The position numbers and the translations under genes are program-made. From the NCBI RefSeq assembly GCF_000420625.1, contig NZ_ATVH01000013.1, positions 62,001-126,000 on the forward strand: DNA of 64,000 bases, read 5' to 3'. The DNA is from Fodinicurvata sediminis DSM 21159. GTDB taxonomy: Bacteria; Pseudomonadota; Alphaproteobacteria; Kiloniellales; DSM-21159. Positions 33,380-42,229 of the stretch are shown here, piece by piece (position 1 is the first letter of the stretch; each line of letters begins with the position of its first letter). Under the pieces are notes generated by a model, which saw nothing but the letters and a program-made list of their open reading frames with translations, searched no databases and was not told where the DNA came from.

Positions 33380-34938
33380 CCGCCGTTGCCTGAATTGGTC
33401 TCCCGCAGGGCACTCGCCAGCGCCCGCACGGCCCAGGGCATTTCCGAACGCGCCGTGGCAGCAAAACCCAGCAGCAACCCCTGTTGCCCGGCCTGCCTTT
33501 CCGACGTCAGGCAGTAGCTGCTCAACGCCTGGACCATCAGCCCCTGTGCGCGGGCGCGCGCGGCCACGGCCTGGTCTCGCAGCGCCCGATTTTCAGGCAA
33601 GCGGGCCACCAGGTGCAAACCGGCCTCCAGCCCTTCCAGTCGAGAGTCCCCGGGCAAATGGTCCGCACAGAGCTGTCGCAGGCAGTCCTGACGCCTGGCA
33701 TAGATCAGGCGCATGCGCCGCACATGAGCCGCGAAGTGCCCTTCGCGCATGAAGGCGGCCAACACAGGCTGCATCGCCAGGGGCGGATGGTCTTCGATGG
33801 CCCTTCGCAAGCGGCGCAGGGGCTCTGCCAACTCCGGCGGCACCACCAGATAACCCAGGCGTATACCCGAGAAGAGCACCTTCGAAAAGCTGCCGATGTA
33901 GAGCACCCGCCCCGCCCCCTCGCCCAGACTTTGCAGCGGCGCCAGGGGGCGGCCCGCATAGCGGTACTCGCTGTCGTAATCGTCTTCGATGACCCAGCCA
34001 TCTGTCGCGCGCGCCCAGCGCAGCAGTTCCAGACGGCGCGCCAGCGACAGGGTGGCGCCTGTCGGGAACTGGCGCGCCGGCGCCACGACGGCCAGACGGG
34101 CCTGGGGCCCGGCCAGGGCTTCGTCCACGCAGACGCCCTCACCGTCCACCGAAACCGGAGTGGTTTCGGCTCCGGCAGCCAGCAGCGGCGCACGGAAGCC
34201 GCTGTAACCCGGATCCTCGACCCACACACGGTCGCCTGGATCCAGCAGCAGGCGGCAGGCCCAAGTCAGGGCCTGCTGCGAGCCGCTGGTGATGAAGATC
34301 TGCTCGGGATCCACCTTCAGCGAACGCACTCCGCCCAGATAATCCGTGATGGCCTGGCGCAGTTCGGGTAGGCCCGCCGGATCCCCCTGCTTCAGCAACA
34401 GGGGATCGGGGGCACGCCAGAAACGCCCAGCCAGGCGCCCCCAGACATCGAAGGGGAAATGCCGTCCATCCGGCGCCCCCACGGAAAAGGGTGCAAAGGC
34501 CGGCAGGCCCGTGGGGCGCTGCTGTCGGCTGCCTTCCAGGATACGGCGCGCCCGGCGCGCCAGAAACGGCCCTTCCGGTTCCAGGCCTTCCTGCTGCGAT
34601 GAAGCGGCGCCTGCCTGCCTGCTGTCCTGTTCTTGTTTACTGTCCTGGGGCTGCAGGTCCTCGGGCAGCACCCGGCTGATGTAGGAGCCGGCCCCCACGC
34701 GCCCTACGATATAGCCCTCCGCGGCCAACTGCTCATAGGCGTTCAGGACCGTATTGCGAGAACAGCCGGATTCCTCGGCCAGCAGGCGGCTGGAGGGCAG
34801 GCGTGTGTCCGCCGCCAAACGCCCCTCCAGGACCGCCTGTCGTAATTGCGCATAGATCTGAAGATGAAGCGGAACTGCGTTCGGCCCACGCTCCAGGGAC
34901 AGGGCGATCAGACTGGCCCGAGACGCCTTTCGCGACAT
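33355..34938 (-). CDS. MocR/PdxR-type GntR-family regulator with aminotransferase domain
   Basis: This 527-residue protein combines an N-terminal GntR winged helix (about residues 22-88, GCSRNTVLNAYEQLAAEGYI) with a C-terminal fold-type I aminotransferase domain that binds pyridoxal phosphate but acts as a sensor. The PLP lysine lies in IGSFSKVLFSGIRLGYLV. The aspartate/tyrosine environment is in WVIEDDYDSEYRY. A Gln-rich linker joins the domains. It is divergent from a pyridoxamine phosphate oxidase-like gene with about 118 bases between the starts. That pairing suggests it controls this gene in response to a B6 vitamer or an amine. The 3' end overlaps ispE by 25 bases. Confidence 0.92.
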   Translation of the reverse strand: MSRKASRASLIALSLERGPNAVPLHLQIYAQLRQAVLEGRLAADTRLPSSRLLAEESGCSRNTVLNAYEQLAAEGYIVGRVGAGSYISRVLPEDLQPQDSKQEQDSRQAGAASSQQEGLEPEGPFLARRARRILEGSRQQRPTGLPAFAPFSVGAPDGRHFPFDVWGRLAGRFWRAPDPLLLKQGDPAGLPELRQAITDYLGGVRSLKVDPEQIFITSGSQQALTWACRLLLDPGDRVWVEDPGYSGFRAPLLAAGAETTPVSVDGEGVCVDEALAGPQARLAVVAPARQFPTGATLSLARRLELLRWARATDGWVIEDDYDSEYRYAGRPLAPLQSLGEGAGRVLYIGSFSKVLFSGIRLGYLVVPPELAEPLRRLRRAIEDHPPLAMQPVLAAFMREGHFAAHVRRMRLIYARRQDCLRQLCADHLPGDSRLEGLEAGLHLVARLPENRALRDQAVAARARAQGLMVQALSSYCLTSERQAGQQGLLLGFAATARSEMPWAVRALASALRETNSGNGGQAIHQSG

Positions 34939-34958
34939 CGCTTGGGTTCACCTTGAAA

Positions 34959-35003
34959 ATGGCTCTATGGAATTTCTGATTATGGACCTTTTTAAAAAGC
35001 CAT
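34959..35003. promoter_or_regulatory. Candidate MocR operator: repeated ATGG elements
   Basis: ATGG occurs three times on the plus strand (34959, 34967 and 34982), two of them as TATGGA 15 bases apart. An inverted CCAT lies at 35000-35003. MocR regulators usually bind direct repeats in such divergent regions. This assignment rests on position only. Confidence 0.35.
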
Positions 35004-35056
35004 TCCAGCAACATGATCGCCTCATCATTCCTAATCCGCATCAGACGAGTTCATTC

Positions 35057-35740
35057 ATGTCCGAAAACCAAGGCGGTTCACCCCCGACAGAGTCCTTCGA
35101 AGTCACCGACCGCACGCGCCTGCGCCGGGCGAACAAGCGCGCCGTCACCGAGCGCGAACAGGTTTATCGTGTGCTCGACGCCGGCCTGGAATGTCATGTG
35201 GGTTATGTCGTCGACGGCCAGCCCTATGTCACGCCCACCGCCTATGTGCGCCTGGGCGACCGGGTCTACTGGCACGGTTCCTCGGCCAGCCGCATGCTGA
35301 AGCAGTTGAAGAAGGGCGTGCCGGTCTGTTTCACGGTTAGCTTCCTGGACGGCGTTGTCTTCGCCCGCTCCGGCTTCCACAGCTCCTTCAACTACCGCTC
35401 GGTCATGGCCTACGGCACCGCCGAGCCGGTCGAGGACGAGGCCGAGAAGAGCGCAGTTCTGGAAAGCTTCGTCGAGCGCATCACGCCCGGCCGCTGGGCC
35501 GACCTGCGCCCGGTCACCGGGCAGGAGCTCAAGGCCACCAGCCTGCTCTCCCTCAAGCTGGAGGAGGTCGCCTGCAAGATCCGCGAAGGCGGCCCTATCG
35601 ACGATGACGAGGACTACGAACTGGACATCTGGGCCGGTGTCGTGCCCATTACCCGCGAAATCGGCCAGCCTGAACCGGACAGCCAACTGAAGGAAGGTGT
35701 CGCAACGCCGGAGTACGTGCGGAAGATCCGGCTGGGGTGA
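35057..35740 (+). CDS. Pyridoxamine 5'-phosphate oxidase-like flavin protein
   Basis: This 227-residue protein has the split beta-barrel FMN-binding fold of the Nim/PNPOx-related group. Typical segments are VYRVLDAGLECHVGYVVDGQ, YVTPTAYVRLGDRVYWHGS and SFNYRSVMAYGTAEPV, followed by an E-rich helix and WADLRPVT. The ATG at 35057 is chosen, since the frame is open from 34967 but that part lies in the operator region. The divergent MocR gene probably regulates it. Family members reduce or bind flavins, haems or nitro compounds, so the substrate cannot be told. The acidic C-terminal tail (DDDEDYELD) is common in the group. Confidence 0.87.
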   Translation: MSENQGGSPPTESFEVTDRTRLRRANKRAVTEREQVYRVLDAGLECHVGYVVDGQPYVTPTAYVRLGDRVYWHGSSASRMLKQLKKGVPVCFTVSFLDGVVFARSGFHSSFNYRSVMAYGTAEPVEDEAEKSAVLESFVERITPGRWADLRPVTGQELKATSLLSLKLEEVACKIREGGPIDDDEDYELDIWAGVVPITREIGQPEPDSQLKEGVATPEYVRKIRLG

Positions 35741-35876
35741 GGACGGTCGGGTTCCAGTAACCTCCGGTCAGAACCGAGGCCTATAGGCGCAGGAGCCCTA
35801 CTCGCGTCTTGCGCAGTGGATCATGATGCTGCCAACAAGCTTGGGCAGACCCCTCTTTCATCAGGAGCAGATTTCC

Positions 35877-36767
35877 ATGTTTTCCGGCCTCAGTGCCTTT
35901 CCCTTGACCCCCATGAATGAAAGCAGGGTGGACGAAACCACCTTTGCCGGACTCATGGAACGTCTTGTGTCCGCCGGCGTCGATTCCATAGGCAGCCTGG
36001 GCTCGACCGGAAACTATGCCTATCTCACGCGCTCAGAACGCGCACGAATCGCAGAGCTTTCTGTTCAGCTAGCAGGCGGCATACCGGTGATGGTTGGCAT
36101 TGGCGCCCTGCGAACACGCGATGTCCTTTTCCTGGCCGAAGATGCACAGAAGGCTGGCGCAAGTGGTGTTCTCCTGCCGCCCATGTCCTACCAAAAGCTT
36201 TCCGACGAAGAGGTCTTCCGCCTCTATGAGACTGTATCAGGCAACCTCTCGGTGCCCCTGTGTCTGTACGACAATCCAGCAACCACGCACTTCGCGTTTA
36301 GTGAGGCCCTGCATGTCCGGATTGCACAGCTGCCCAAGGTCGCGTCCATAAAAATCCCGCCCGTGCCAGAGGATCCGGAGACAGCGCGGCAACGGATCGA
36401 GCAATTGCGCAGGGTCATCCCCGCAGATGTTTCGCTGGGCATCAGCGGCGACGCCGTGGCGGCGACAGGACTGAATGCAGGCTGCGAAGCCTGGTACTCG
36501 GTCATTGGAGGGCTTTTTCCCGAAGCCGCCCTGGCCATTACACGGGCAGCACAGGCTGGCCAGACAGCTGAGGCCACACGCTTGAGCGCGCAGCTGGAGC
36601 CAATCTGGAAGCTTTACAAGCGTCATGGCAGCTTGCGGGTGATGGCCACCGCTGCGGAACTGCGCGGACGCGTTGCCCACCCCTGCCTGCCTGAACCCCT
36701 CTTGTCCCTTCAGGGCGCGGATCGAGAAGAACTGAGTGCCTGCCTGGACGAACTGGAACTCTTCTGA
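35877..36767 (+). CDS. Dihydrodipicolinate synthase-family aldolase
   Basis: This 296-residue TIM-barrel lyase of the DapA/NAL superfamily forms a Schiff base with pyruvate or a related keto acid. The Schiff-base lysine is in VASIKIPPV. The catalytic tyrosine is in LCLYDNPATTHF. The substrate loop GSTGNYAYLTRSER takes the place of the GTTGE motif of true DapA. This replacement argues against lysine biosynthesis and for a catabolic role on a sugar acid or hydroxyproline-type substrate. The start at 35877 has CAGGAG 10 bases upstream. It converges on the aldo/keto reductase gene. The true substrate is unknown. Confidence 0.87.
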   Translation: MFSGLSAFPLTPMNESRVDETTFAGLMERLVSAGVDSIGSLGSTGNYAYLTRSERARIAELSVQLAGGIPVMVGIGALRTRDVLFLAEDAQKAGASGVLLPPMSYQKLSDEEVFRLYETVSGNLSVPLCLYDNPATTHFAFSEALHVRIAQLPKVASIKIPPVPEDPETARQRIEQLRRVIPADVSLGISGDAVAATGLNAGCEAWYSVIGGLFPEAALAITRAAQAGQTAEATRLSAQLEPIWKLYKRHGSLRVMATAAELRGRVAHPCLPEPLLSLQGADREELSACLDELELF

Positions 36768-36814
36768 GCATCCCGTAGTTGGAGCAGCCTGGGACGATGC
36801 GCCCAGCTGGTCTC

Positions 36815-37768
36815 CTAGAGCGAGGCCATGGTCTCCCGCATACGCTCGCGCATGGCCTCGTCCGGCAGGGCACCGAAACCGGCCTGCATGTTGTCCATCA
36901 GGTGTTCGGGCTTGCTCGTGGCCGGGATGACCACCGTGACGGCCGGGTGACTCAGGACGTACTTCAGCGCGAACTGGGCCCAGGACTCGCAATCGAATTC
37001 AGCCGCATAGTCCGGCAGCGGCTGGCCTTTCACCAGACCGAAGAAGCGGCCATCGTTGAAGGCCCGGTTGACGATGACGGCAATGCCGCGATCCGCGGCC
37101 AGCGGCAGCAGGCGCTCTTCGGCCTCCGGGGTCATGAGTGAGTAATTGAACTGGACGAAGTCCATGTCCTTGTTCCTCATTTCCTGCTCCAGCTGCTCGA
37201 AGGCGCTGGTGCGGAAATGCGTGAGGCCGATGTAGCGGACGCGACCTTCCTCGCGCATGGATTTGAGGGTCCTCCACTGAGTTTCCAACCCGATGAAGTT
37301 ATGGATCTGCATCAGGTCGATGGGCTCACCCAGCAGCTCGGCCGAACGCGCCATCTGCTCGATGCCGTCCTGCTCGCCCTGGCTGCGCACCTTGGTGGCC
37401 ATGAACAGCCTGTCGCGTACGCCTAGATCCCGTGCGATACGGCCGATATTGGCTTCGGCGTTGCCATAGCTGGGCGAGGTATCCAGAAGCGTGCCACCCA
37501 GCTCCACGAACTCTTCCATGACCTCGGCCAGGGCATCCAGCTTGGCGGGATCCTGGCCTTCAAAGGACCCCGACGACCCCAAACCCATGACGGGTAGCTC
37601 CTCTTCGCTGCCCGGAATTGCGCGTTTGCGCATACCGGAATCGGCTGCTGCCATCATGGCCTTGGTTCTGGTCAAGGGCAGTAAGGCGACTCCGGCAAGT
37701 CCCGCACCGGCCTGAAGCACCTGCCGCCTACCAAACCTCTTGTTCTTTTGTTTCCCGAGCGCGCTCAT
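36815..37768 (-). CDS. Tat-exported aldo/keto reductase
   Basis: This 317-residue protein belongs to the aldo/keto reductase family. The N-terminus has a twin-arginine signal, KRFGRRQVLQAGAGLAGVAL, so it is likely folded with its cofactor and exported to the periplasm. The catalytic tetrad is visible as aspartate and tyrosine in LLDTSPSYG, lysine in FMATKVRS and histidine in DLMQIHNF. The NADP-binding end is suggested by VVIPATSKPEHLMDN. It lies 25 bases downstream of the beta-CASP hydrolase gene on the same strand. The substrate is not evident. Export of this family is less common than cytoplasmic location. Confidence 0.9.
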   Translation of the reverse strand: MSALGKQKNKRFGRRQVLQAGAGLAGVALLPLTRTKAMMAAADSGMRKRAIPGSEEELPVMGLGSSGSFEGQDPAKLDALAEVMEEFVELGGTLLDTSPSYGNAEANIGRIARDLGVRDRLFMATKVRSQGEQDGIEQMARSAELLGEPIDLMQIHNFIGLETQWRTLKSMREEGRVRYIGLTHFRTSAFEQLEQEMRNKDMDFVQFNYSLMTPEAEERLLPLAADRGIAVIVNRAFNDGRFFGLVKGQPLPDYAAEFDCESWAQFALKYVLSHPAVTVVIPATSKPEHLMDNMQAGFGALPDEAMRERMRETMASL

Positions 37769-37793
37769 ATTCTGCCACTCCCTATTCGTCGTC

Positions 37794-39158
37794 TCAGATC
37801 AGATCGACCTGATCGCGATACTCCGGCACCAGGCAACGCCAGCCAAGCTCTTCCTCGATGCGATGACGCAGTGCATCGGCGGCCGCCGGTTCGCCATGAG
37901 TTATGAATGTCGTCTTCGGGGGTTTTTGGAAATGCCCCAGCCAATCCATGATCTGGTCGGCATCCGCATGGGCCGACAGCATCTGCAGATTGACCACCTC
38001 GGCGCGGACGGGAACATAACCGCCGTGAATCTTGACGCTTTCCGCGCCTTCCAGCATGGATGCCCCCCGCGTCCCGCCTGCCTGGAACCCGGTGAAGAGA
38101 ATGGTGTTCTTGGGGTCCGGCGCATAGTGCTTCAGGTGATGCAGCACACGGCCGCCGGTCGCCATGCCGCTGGCCGAAATGATGATCTTCGGCATCGAAT
38201 CCTGATCCAGGGCCTTCGAGTCCTCCACCTCCCGCACATACTGGGCGACATTGCAGGCTCGGCGCCGCTCCTTCAGCGTCAGTCTGTGTTCGCCCACCTC
38301 GCTGCAGAAGATCTCGGTGGCATTGATCGCCATGGGGCTGTCCAGGAACACCGGCAGATCCACGATCCGCTTGGCCGCCTTGAGACGTTCCAGGTGATAG
38401 AGAAGGGATTGCGCGCGACCGACGGCAAATGCGGGAACCACGAGCGTTCCGCCGCGCGCCGCCGTTCGGTTTATGATATCCTCCAGGACATCCTCGGGGT
38501 CCGCGCCGTCGTGACGCCGGTTGCCATAGGTGGATTCCACCAACAGGTACTCGGCCTGCTCCATGATCGTGGGATCCACCATGGTGGCGCTTCCCGGCCG
38601 GCCCAGGTCCCCGGAAAAGACTATAGTCTGCCCGTCGCAGCGCACCTCGACGATCGCCGCACCCAGGATATGCCCCGCCGGCTGGAAACGGATGGACACG
38701 CGCTCGGAAATCCTGTGCCACCGCCGGAAAGCCACGGGGGAGAAATAGGTCAGGGACGCCAAGGCATCTTCCGCGGTATAGAGCGGCAGTGCCGGATGGT
38801 GCTTGGAAAAGCCATGGCGATTGGCGTAGTCGGCATCCTTTTCCTGCAGGTAGCCACTGTCGGGCAGCAACAATCGGCAGAGGTCCCGGGTTGCTTCCGT
38901 GGTCAGCACGGGACCTGAAAAACCCTTCTTCACCAGCAGGGGCAGGTAGCCCGAATGGTCCAGATGCGCGTGCGTGAGCACCACCACATCGATGCTTCCC
39001 GGCTCGACCGGGAAAGGCGCCCAGTTGCGCAGGCGCAGCTGCTTGAACCCCTGGAACAGGCCGCAATCCACCAGGACACGCAGGCCTCCGACTTCGAGGA
39101 GATACTTGGATCCGGTAACGGTTCCGACACCACCTAAAAAGATCAACTGCGGCGCCAT
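37794..39158 (-). CDS. Beta-CASP metallo-hydrolase (RNA-processing type)
   Basis: This 454-residue protein has a metallo-beta-lactamase domain followed by a beta-CASP insert, as in RNA exonucleases/endonucleases of the Ysh1/CPSF-73 type. The metal motif LTHAHLDHSGY lies at about residue 61, followed by FSGDLGRPG and VESTYGNRRHDG. The beta-CASP motifs appear as VFLDSPMAINAT, SASGMATGGRV and SAHADADQIMDW. The C-terminal part is an RNA-metabolising zinc hydrolase domain ending THGEPAAADALRHRI. Alphaproteobacterial homologues are widespread and poorly characterised. It is the first gene of a likely two-gene unit with the reductase. Confidence 0.9.
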   Translation of the reverse strand: MAPQLIFLGGVGTVTGSKYLLEVGGLRVLVDCGLFQGFKQLRLRNWAPFPVEPGSIDVVVLTHAHLDHSGYLPLLVKKGFSGPVLTTEATRDLCRLLLPDSGYLQEKDADYANRHGFSKHHPALPLYTAEDALASLTYFSPVAFRRWHRISERVSIRFQPAGHILGAAIVEVRCDGQTIVFSGDLGRPGSATMVDPTIMEQAEYLLVESTYGNRRHDGADPEDVLEDIINRTAARGGTLVVPAFAVGRAQSLLYHLERLKAAKRIVDLPVFLDSPMAINATEIFCSEVGEHRLTLKERRRACNVAQYVREVEDSKALDQDSMPKIIISASGMATGGRVLHHLKHYAPDPKNTILFTGFQAGGTRGASMLEGAESVKIHGGYVPVRAEVVNLQMLSAHADADQIMDWLGHFQKPPKTTFITHGEPAAADALRHRIEEELGWRCLVPEYRDQVDLI

Positions 39159-39244
39159 GGTTTCCCCCTCAGTTCGCGTTCAGGTATCGCAGCACAAATC
39201 CAGCCTTGCCGAAAGGCTGTAGCGAACATCGGAAGGACTGGAGC

Positions 39245-39742
39245 CTATTCAAACTCACTGTTCTTAATCCTGGGCGTCTCGTGAACCCCAAGCCCTCTTC
39301 GGGACTGATGACGAACTGAAGCCCCCTCAGCGGTTGGCACGGGCCAGATCCAGTCATAGACCCAGTTAAAGACGAAGGCGTAGATCATGTAAAAGAGGGC
39401 AAAGGCGGCATCCATGTAGAATGCCTGCACCAGCGAGACCCCGAGATAGATCGCGATAAAGGGCATCAGGACCAGCAGCAGGCCAAACTCGAAGAGCACG
39501 GCATGGACGATTCGCACCGGCAAGGTTTTCTGCACCCTGCCAATAAGACGGAGCATCGCGTGGTCGAACAGCAGGTTGTAGATGTAGTTCCAGGCCGTGG
39601 CGAGCGTGGCGCTCACCAGGCTGACCATGCCGATGTCATGCAGGGGCATCCCGAACGTCCAGGCGCCCAGCGGCGTGACGATCAGCAGGCCGATAATTTC
39701 AAAGCTGAGCGCATGGCGGATGCGATCACGGGTGGTCCGCAT
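39245..39742 (-). CDS. PACE-family multidrug efflux transporter
   Basis: This 165-residue protein has four membrane spans in two pairs, the layout of proteobacterial antimicrobial compound efflux (PACE/AceI) transporters. Signature segments are RIRHALSFEIIGLLIVTPL, with the membrane glutamate at position 15, and the second copy RIVHAVLFEFGLLLVLMPF. AWNYIYNLLFDHAML lies between them. These transporters export chlorhexidine and similar cationic compounds or, naturally, polyamines. The C-terminal tail beyond residue 140 is extra and polar. The gene stands alone, 250 bases from the next gene on the same strand. Confidence 0.93.
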   Translation of the reverse strand: MRTTRDRIRHALSFEIIGLLIVTPLGAWTFGMPLHDIGMVSLVSATLATAWNYIYNLLFDHAMLRLIGRVQKTLPVRIVHAVLFEFGLLLVLMPFIAIYLGVSLVQAFYMDAAFALFYMIYAFVFNWVYDWIWPVPTAEGASVRHQSRRGLGVHETPRIKNSEFE

Positions 39743-39992
39743 GGTCCTCCCCTCTTATGTCCTCGGGCCGTCCCGAACGCATATCCCGGTTGGGGGAGGT
39801 CGTCCTCTCTTCGCTGATGGATATAAGCTCGCAACACCGCAACGCAAGGATGATTTGCTCAGAGTAGCCGCAGGCTATCACTGACTTGCGTCTACCCGGC
39901 ACTCCCCACGCCGATGCTTGAAGTCAGGCTATAAGCTCCTATGAACTGCGCGCGGCGGAGAATGATTCGTCCGGACACCGCCGGAGCGGACA

Positions 39993-40478
39993 TCACCCCT
40001 TCAAGATGAGTACCACCACCTGCAACACCACGACCCCCAGAGCCAGGAAGAGGCCCATGTGGTGCAAGGTTGCAAGCTGCCCCAGACCGCGACGCACCAC
40101 CTCGATATCTCCTTCGGAGTCTGCGCGCTCCACGGCGGCGATGCGCCCGGACAATTGGCTAAGCAGATATCCCAGGCCCAGCAAAAGGAACACCAGCACC
40201 AACAGAGTGGGCCAGGCGAAGTCCAATTGCCAGACTTGAAGCAGCAGCAGGAGTGTTCCCGACGCCATCGTGGTCTTCATCGTCGGCGGTAGCAGGCGAA
40301 TCACCCGCTTCAACTGCGCATGAACAAGGCGGGCTTCGCCATCGTCCACGCACGCGCTCAGGGGATCTCTCATGAGGCACCAGACAGCTTTCTCGATATA
40401 GGAAAGCGTCAGGAAGATCCCGCAGGCGAACGCAAAACAGGACGTTGCCAGGGCCGTGATGATCGTGGCCATGCTCAT
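39993..40478 (-). CDS. Small four-span membrane protein, operon partner of the glutaredoxin fusion
   Basis: This 161-residue protein has four hydrophobic spans: about 5-30 (LATSCFAFACGIFLTL), 72-92, 93-112 and 140-160 at the end. A charged cytoplasmic loop (DSEGDIEVVRRGLGQL) lies between the last two. I do not recognise a named family with confidence. The ATG at 40478 overlaps the TGA of the upstream glutaredoxin/AhpD gene (ATGA), so translation is coupled. It may work with that redox protein at the membrane. The open frame extends upstream, but only inside the neighbouring gene. Function is unknown. Confidence 0.82.
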   Translation of the reverse strand: MSMATIITALATSCFAFACGIFLTLSYIEKAVWCLMRDPLSACVDDGEARLVHAQLKRVIRLLPPTMKTTMASGTLLLLLQVWQLDFAWPTLLVLVFLLLGLGYLLSQLSGRIAAVERADSEGDIEVVRRGLGQLATLHHMGLFLALGVVVLQVVVLILKG

Positions 40479-42154
40479 CTGGCTCCGTCGACCTCGGACC
40501 GCGAGGCCCTGCCACGCGTTAGCGCAGGATCCGGATAGCGCAGGCACAGCGTATCCGACTCCAGAGCGTGCTCTTGAAGATAGGCGCTGACCTCAGGCTC
40601 CATGACCGGCTTCGTGATCGCCGCGAAGCGTTGAACGAGGCCCGCAACCGAGCAGACCGTGATCAGCTGGACCAGTTCGCGCGCGGTATAGGCCTGGATC
40701 GCCGGTTCAATGAAACGGCGCGGCGTTGTCAGGGGCGATTGTGCGGACAGCCAGGCCAGGGTCAGGGCGGCACCCTCCTGTTCGGTGAAGCAGTCTTCAC
40801 CGACTTTCCGCTGTTTTGCGGCCTCGAAACAATGCCGCACCCGCTCCACGGCCTGCTGCGTCTGTCCGGCCACCTGACAGGCCATCCAGCCTTCCACCGC
40901 CGCAAGATATTCGTGGCCCTTGGCAATGGCCGAGACCCGCGCCATCAGATGCTTGAGCTCGGACGGAATGGAAGAATGCGCCCGGGGCTGCATCATCTCG
41001 GCATAGAAAAGCGCGTGCCGAGCACGCAGGTCTTCCGGCCAGGCTTTCATCCATGATGGCAGAAGGCCGAGTTCCTGCATGGCATAGCGCTCGACACCAC
41101 CGGCCTTGGCGACAACGCCGTCACAGGCGGCAAGCATGTCCTCGAGGCTGGGACCGCCTTCGGACAAGGGGTGATCCAGATTGCCATAGGCGGAGTGCGT
41201 GCTGACGGCATGGCGTCCAGGCTCGATACCGGCCCGTGACTGCGCCTGCCCGGCCCATTCCCGCTCCACGTCCACGCCTGTCAGGTCATTGAAGACGTTC
41301 AGGAAACCGAAGGCCGAGGTCACCATCGCCGTGGCCATGACGGCGTCCTCTGGATTCGTAGCGGACTCACGCGCCTGCGAAGCCAGGGAGCGAATTTCCT
41401 CCAGGAGAAGGGTTGGGACAGCGTTGCGTGCTGCCTCCGCGGCCAGTTCTGTCAGCGCGAGTTCGTAGACTCCCATTTCCGCATTGTCCCCCGCCTTTCC
41501 ACTCCGTACCTGCTGCATGAGTGCCGGAAGGCCAAGCGAGGTCTCGCCCCCGGCCGCTGTCATATGGATCCGGCAGTAGTTGCAGCCATGCGCATCGGAG
41601 GTGGCAAAGCCTGTGGCCATCATCATCCGTTCCCCAAGAACCTCCCGCCCGAAACGGATGGCGCCGAGGTTGTGGGCATAGACGAACAGCTTGTAGGCCT
41701 CGGGCCAGTGATGCATGAAGCGGAAGCAGTTCGGCCAGAACCCGAAGAAACTCTTGTAGAAGTGCAGAATGGGCCATTGCTCGGGATCATCGCTTCTGGT
41801 GCCGTCGCTTTCCGGAATGATCCTGCTCAGGGGCAGGTCCTCTGTCCCGGCCTCCAGTTCCGCGTCCGACAGCCTTTCCGTATCCGGCTGCTCCTCCGCG
41901 CAGGCAATCAGCCGGTCGAGCCGTCCGGCCTCCGCGAGTGCCTGAAGATCCTCCGAGCCATTGATGTGAAGATCGCCAACAAGAATCTGGGGCACCGTGG
42001 CGACACCGGTCAGGTAGACGCTGAGCGCCGCCGTTCGCCGGGCGCTGGTGATATCGCATTCCGCAAAGCGATGCCCCCTTTCCTCGAGTGTTATCTTGGC
42101 TGCCGCGCAAAAGGGGCAGGCGGGCTTCGTGAAGAGTTTTATCGTTTCAGGCAT
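40475..42154 (-). CDS. Glutaredoxin-AhpD-AhpD fusion protein
   Basis: This 559-residue protein fuses three parts. Residues 1-85 form a glutaredoxin domain with CPFC (Cys13 and Cys16) and the cis-proline loop VATVPQIL. Residues 130-330 form a carboxymuconolactone decarboxylase/AhpD-like domain with HGCNYCRIH at 189-197, giving a CXXC pair. Residues 350-545 look like a second AhpD-like domain whose CXXC is lost, with the segment HEYLAAVEGWMACQ in its place. The order suggests an electron relay from glutaredoxin to an alkyl hydroperoxidase-type site. The start at 42154 follows GAGAGTGGGAA. The frame is open further upstream, across the divergent LysR start. The downstream membrane protein gene overlaps it by four bases. 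Confidence 0.88.
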   Translation of the reverse strand: MPETIKLFTKPACPFCAAAKITLEERGHRFAECDITSARRTAALSVYLTGVATVPQILVGDLHINGSEDLQALAEAGRLDRLIACAEEQPDTERLSDAELEAGTEDLPLSRIIPESDGTRSDDPEQWPILHFYKSFFGFWPNCFRFMHHWPEAYKLFVYAHNLGAIRFGREVLGERMMMATGFATSDAHGCNYCRIHMTAAGGETSLGLPALMQQVRSGKAGDNAEMGVYELALTELAAEAARNAVPTLLLEEIRSLASQARESATNPEDAVMATAMVTSAFGFLNVFNDLTGVDVEREWAGQAQSRAGIEPGRHAVSTHSAYGNLDHPLSEGGPSLEDMLAACDGVVAKAGGVERYAMQELGLLPSWMKAWPEDLRARHALFYAEMMQPRAHSSIPSELKHLMARVSAIAKGHEYLAAVEGWMACQVAGQTQQAVERVRHCFEAAKQRKVGEDCFTEQEGAALTLAWLSAQSPLTTPRRFIEPAIQAYTARELVQLITVCSVAGLVQRFAAITKPVMEPEVSAYLQEHALESDTLCLRYPDPALTRGRASRSEVDGAR

Positions 42155-42229
42155 TTCCCACTCTCGTTCTCGTGCATGACCGAGGCCGAGAATGAGGGTA
42201 AGTATCCCTATCGTGAACCGATCGATAGC

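Noticed and set aside
37765-39066. Second minus-strand open frame of 433 codons across the beta-CASP gene
   Set aside because: Gly/Arg/Ala-rich shadow. The metallo-hydrolase motifs lie in the other frame.
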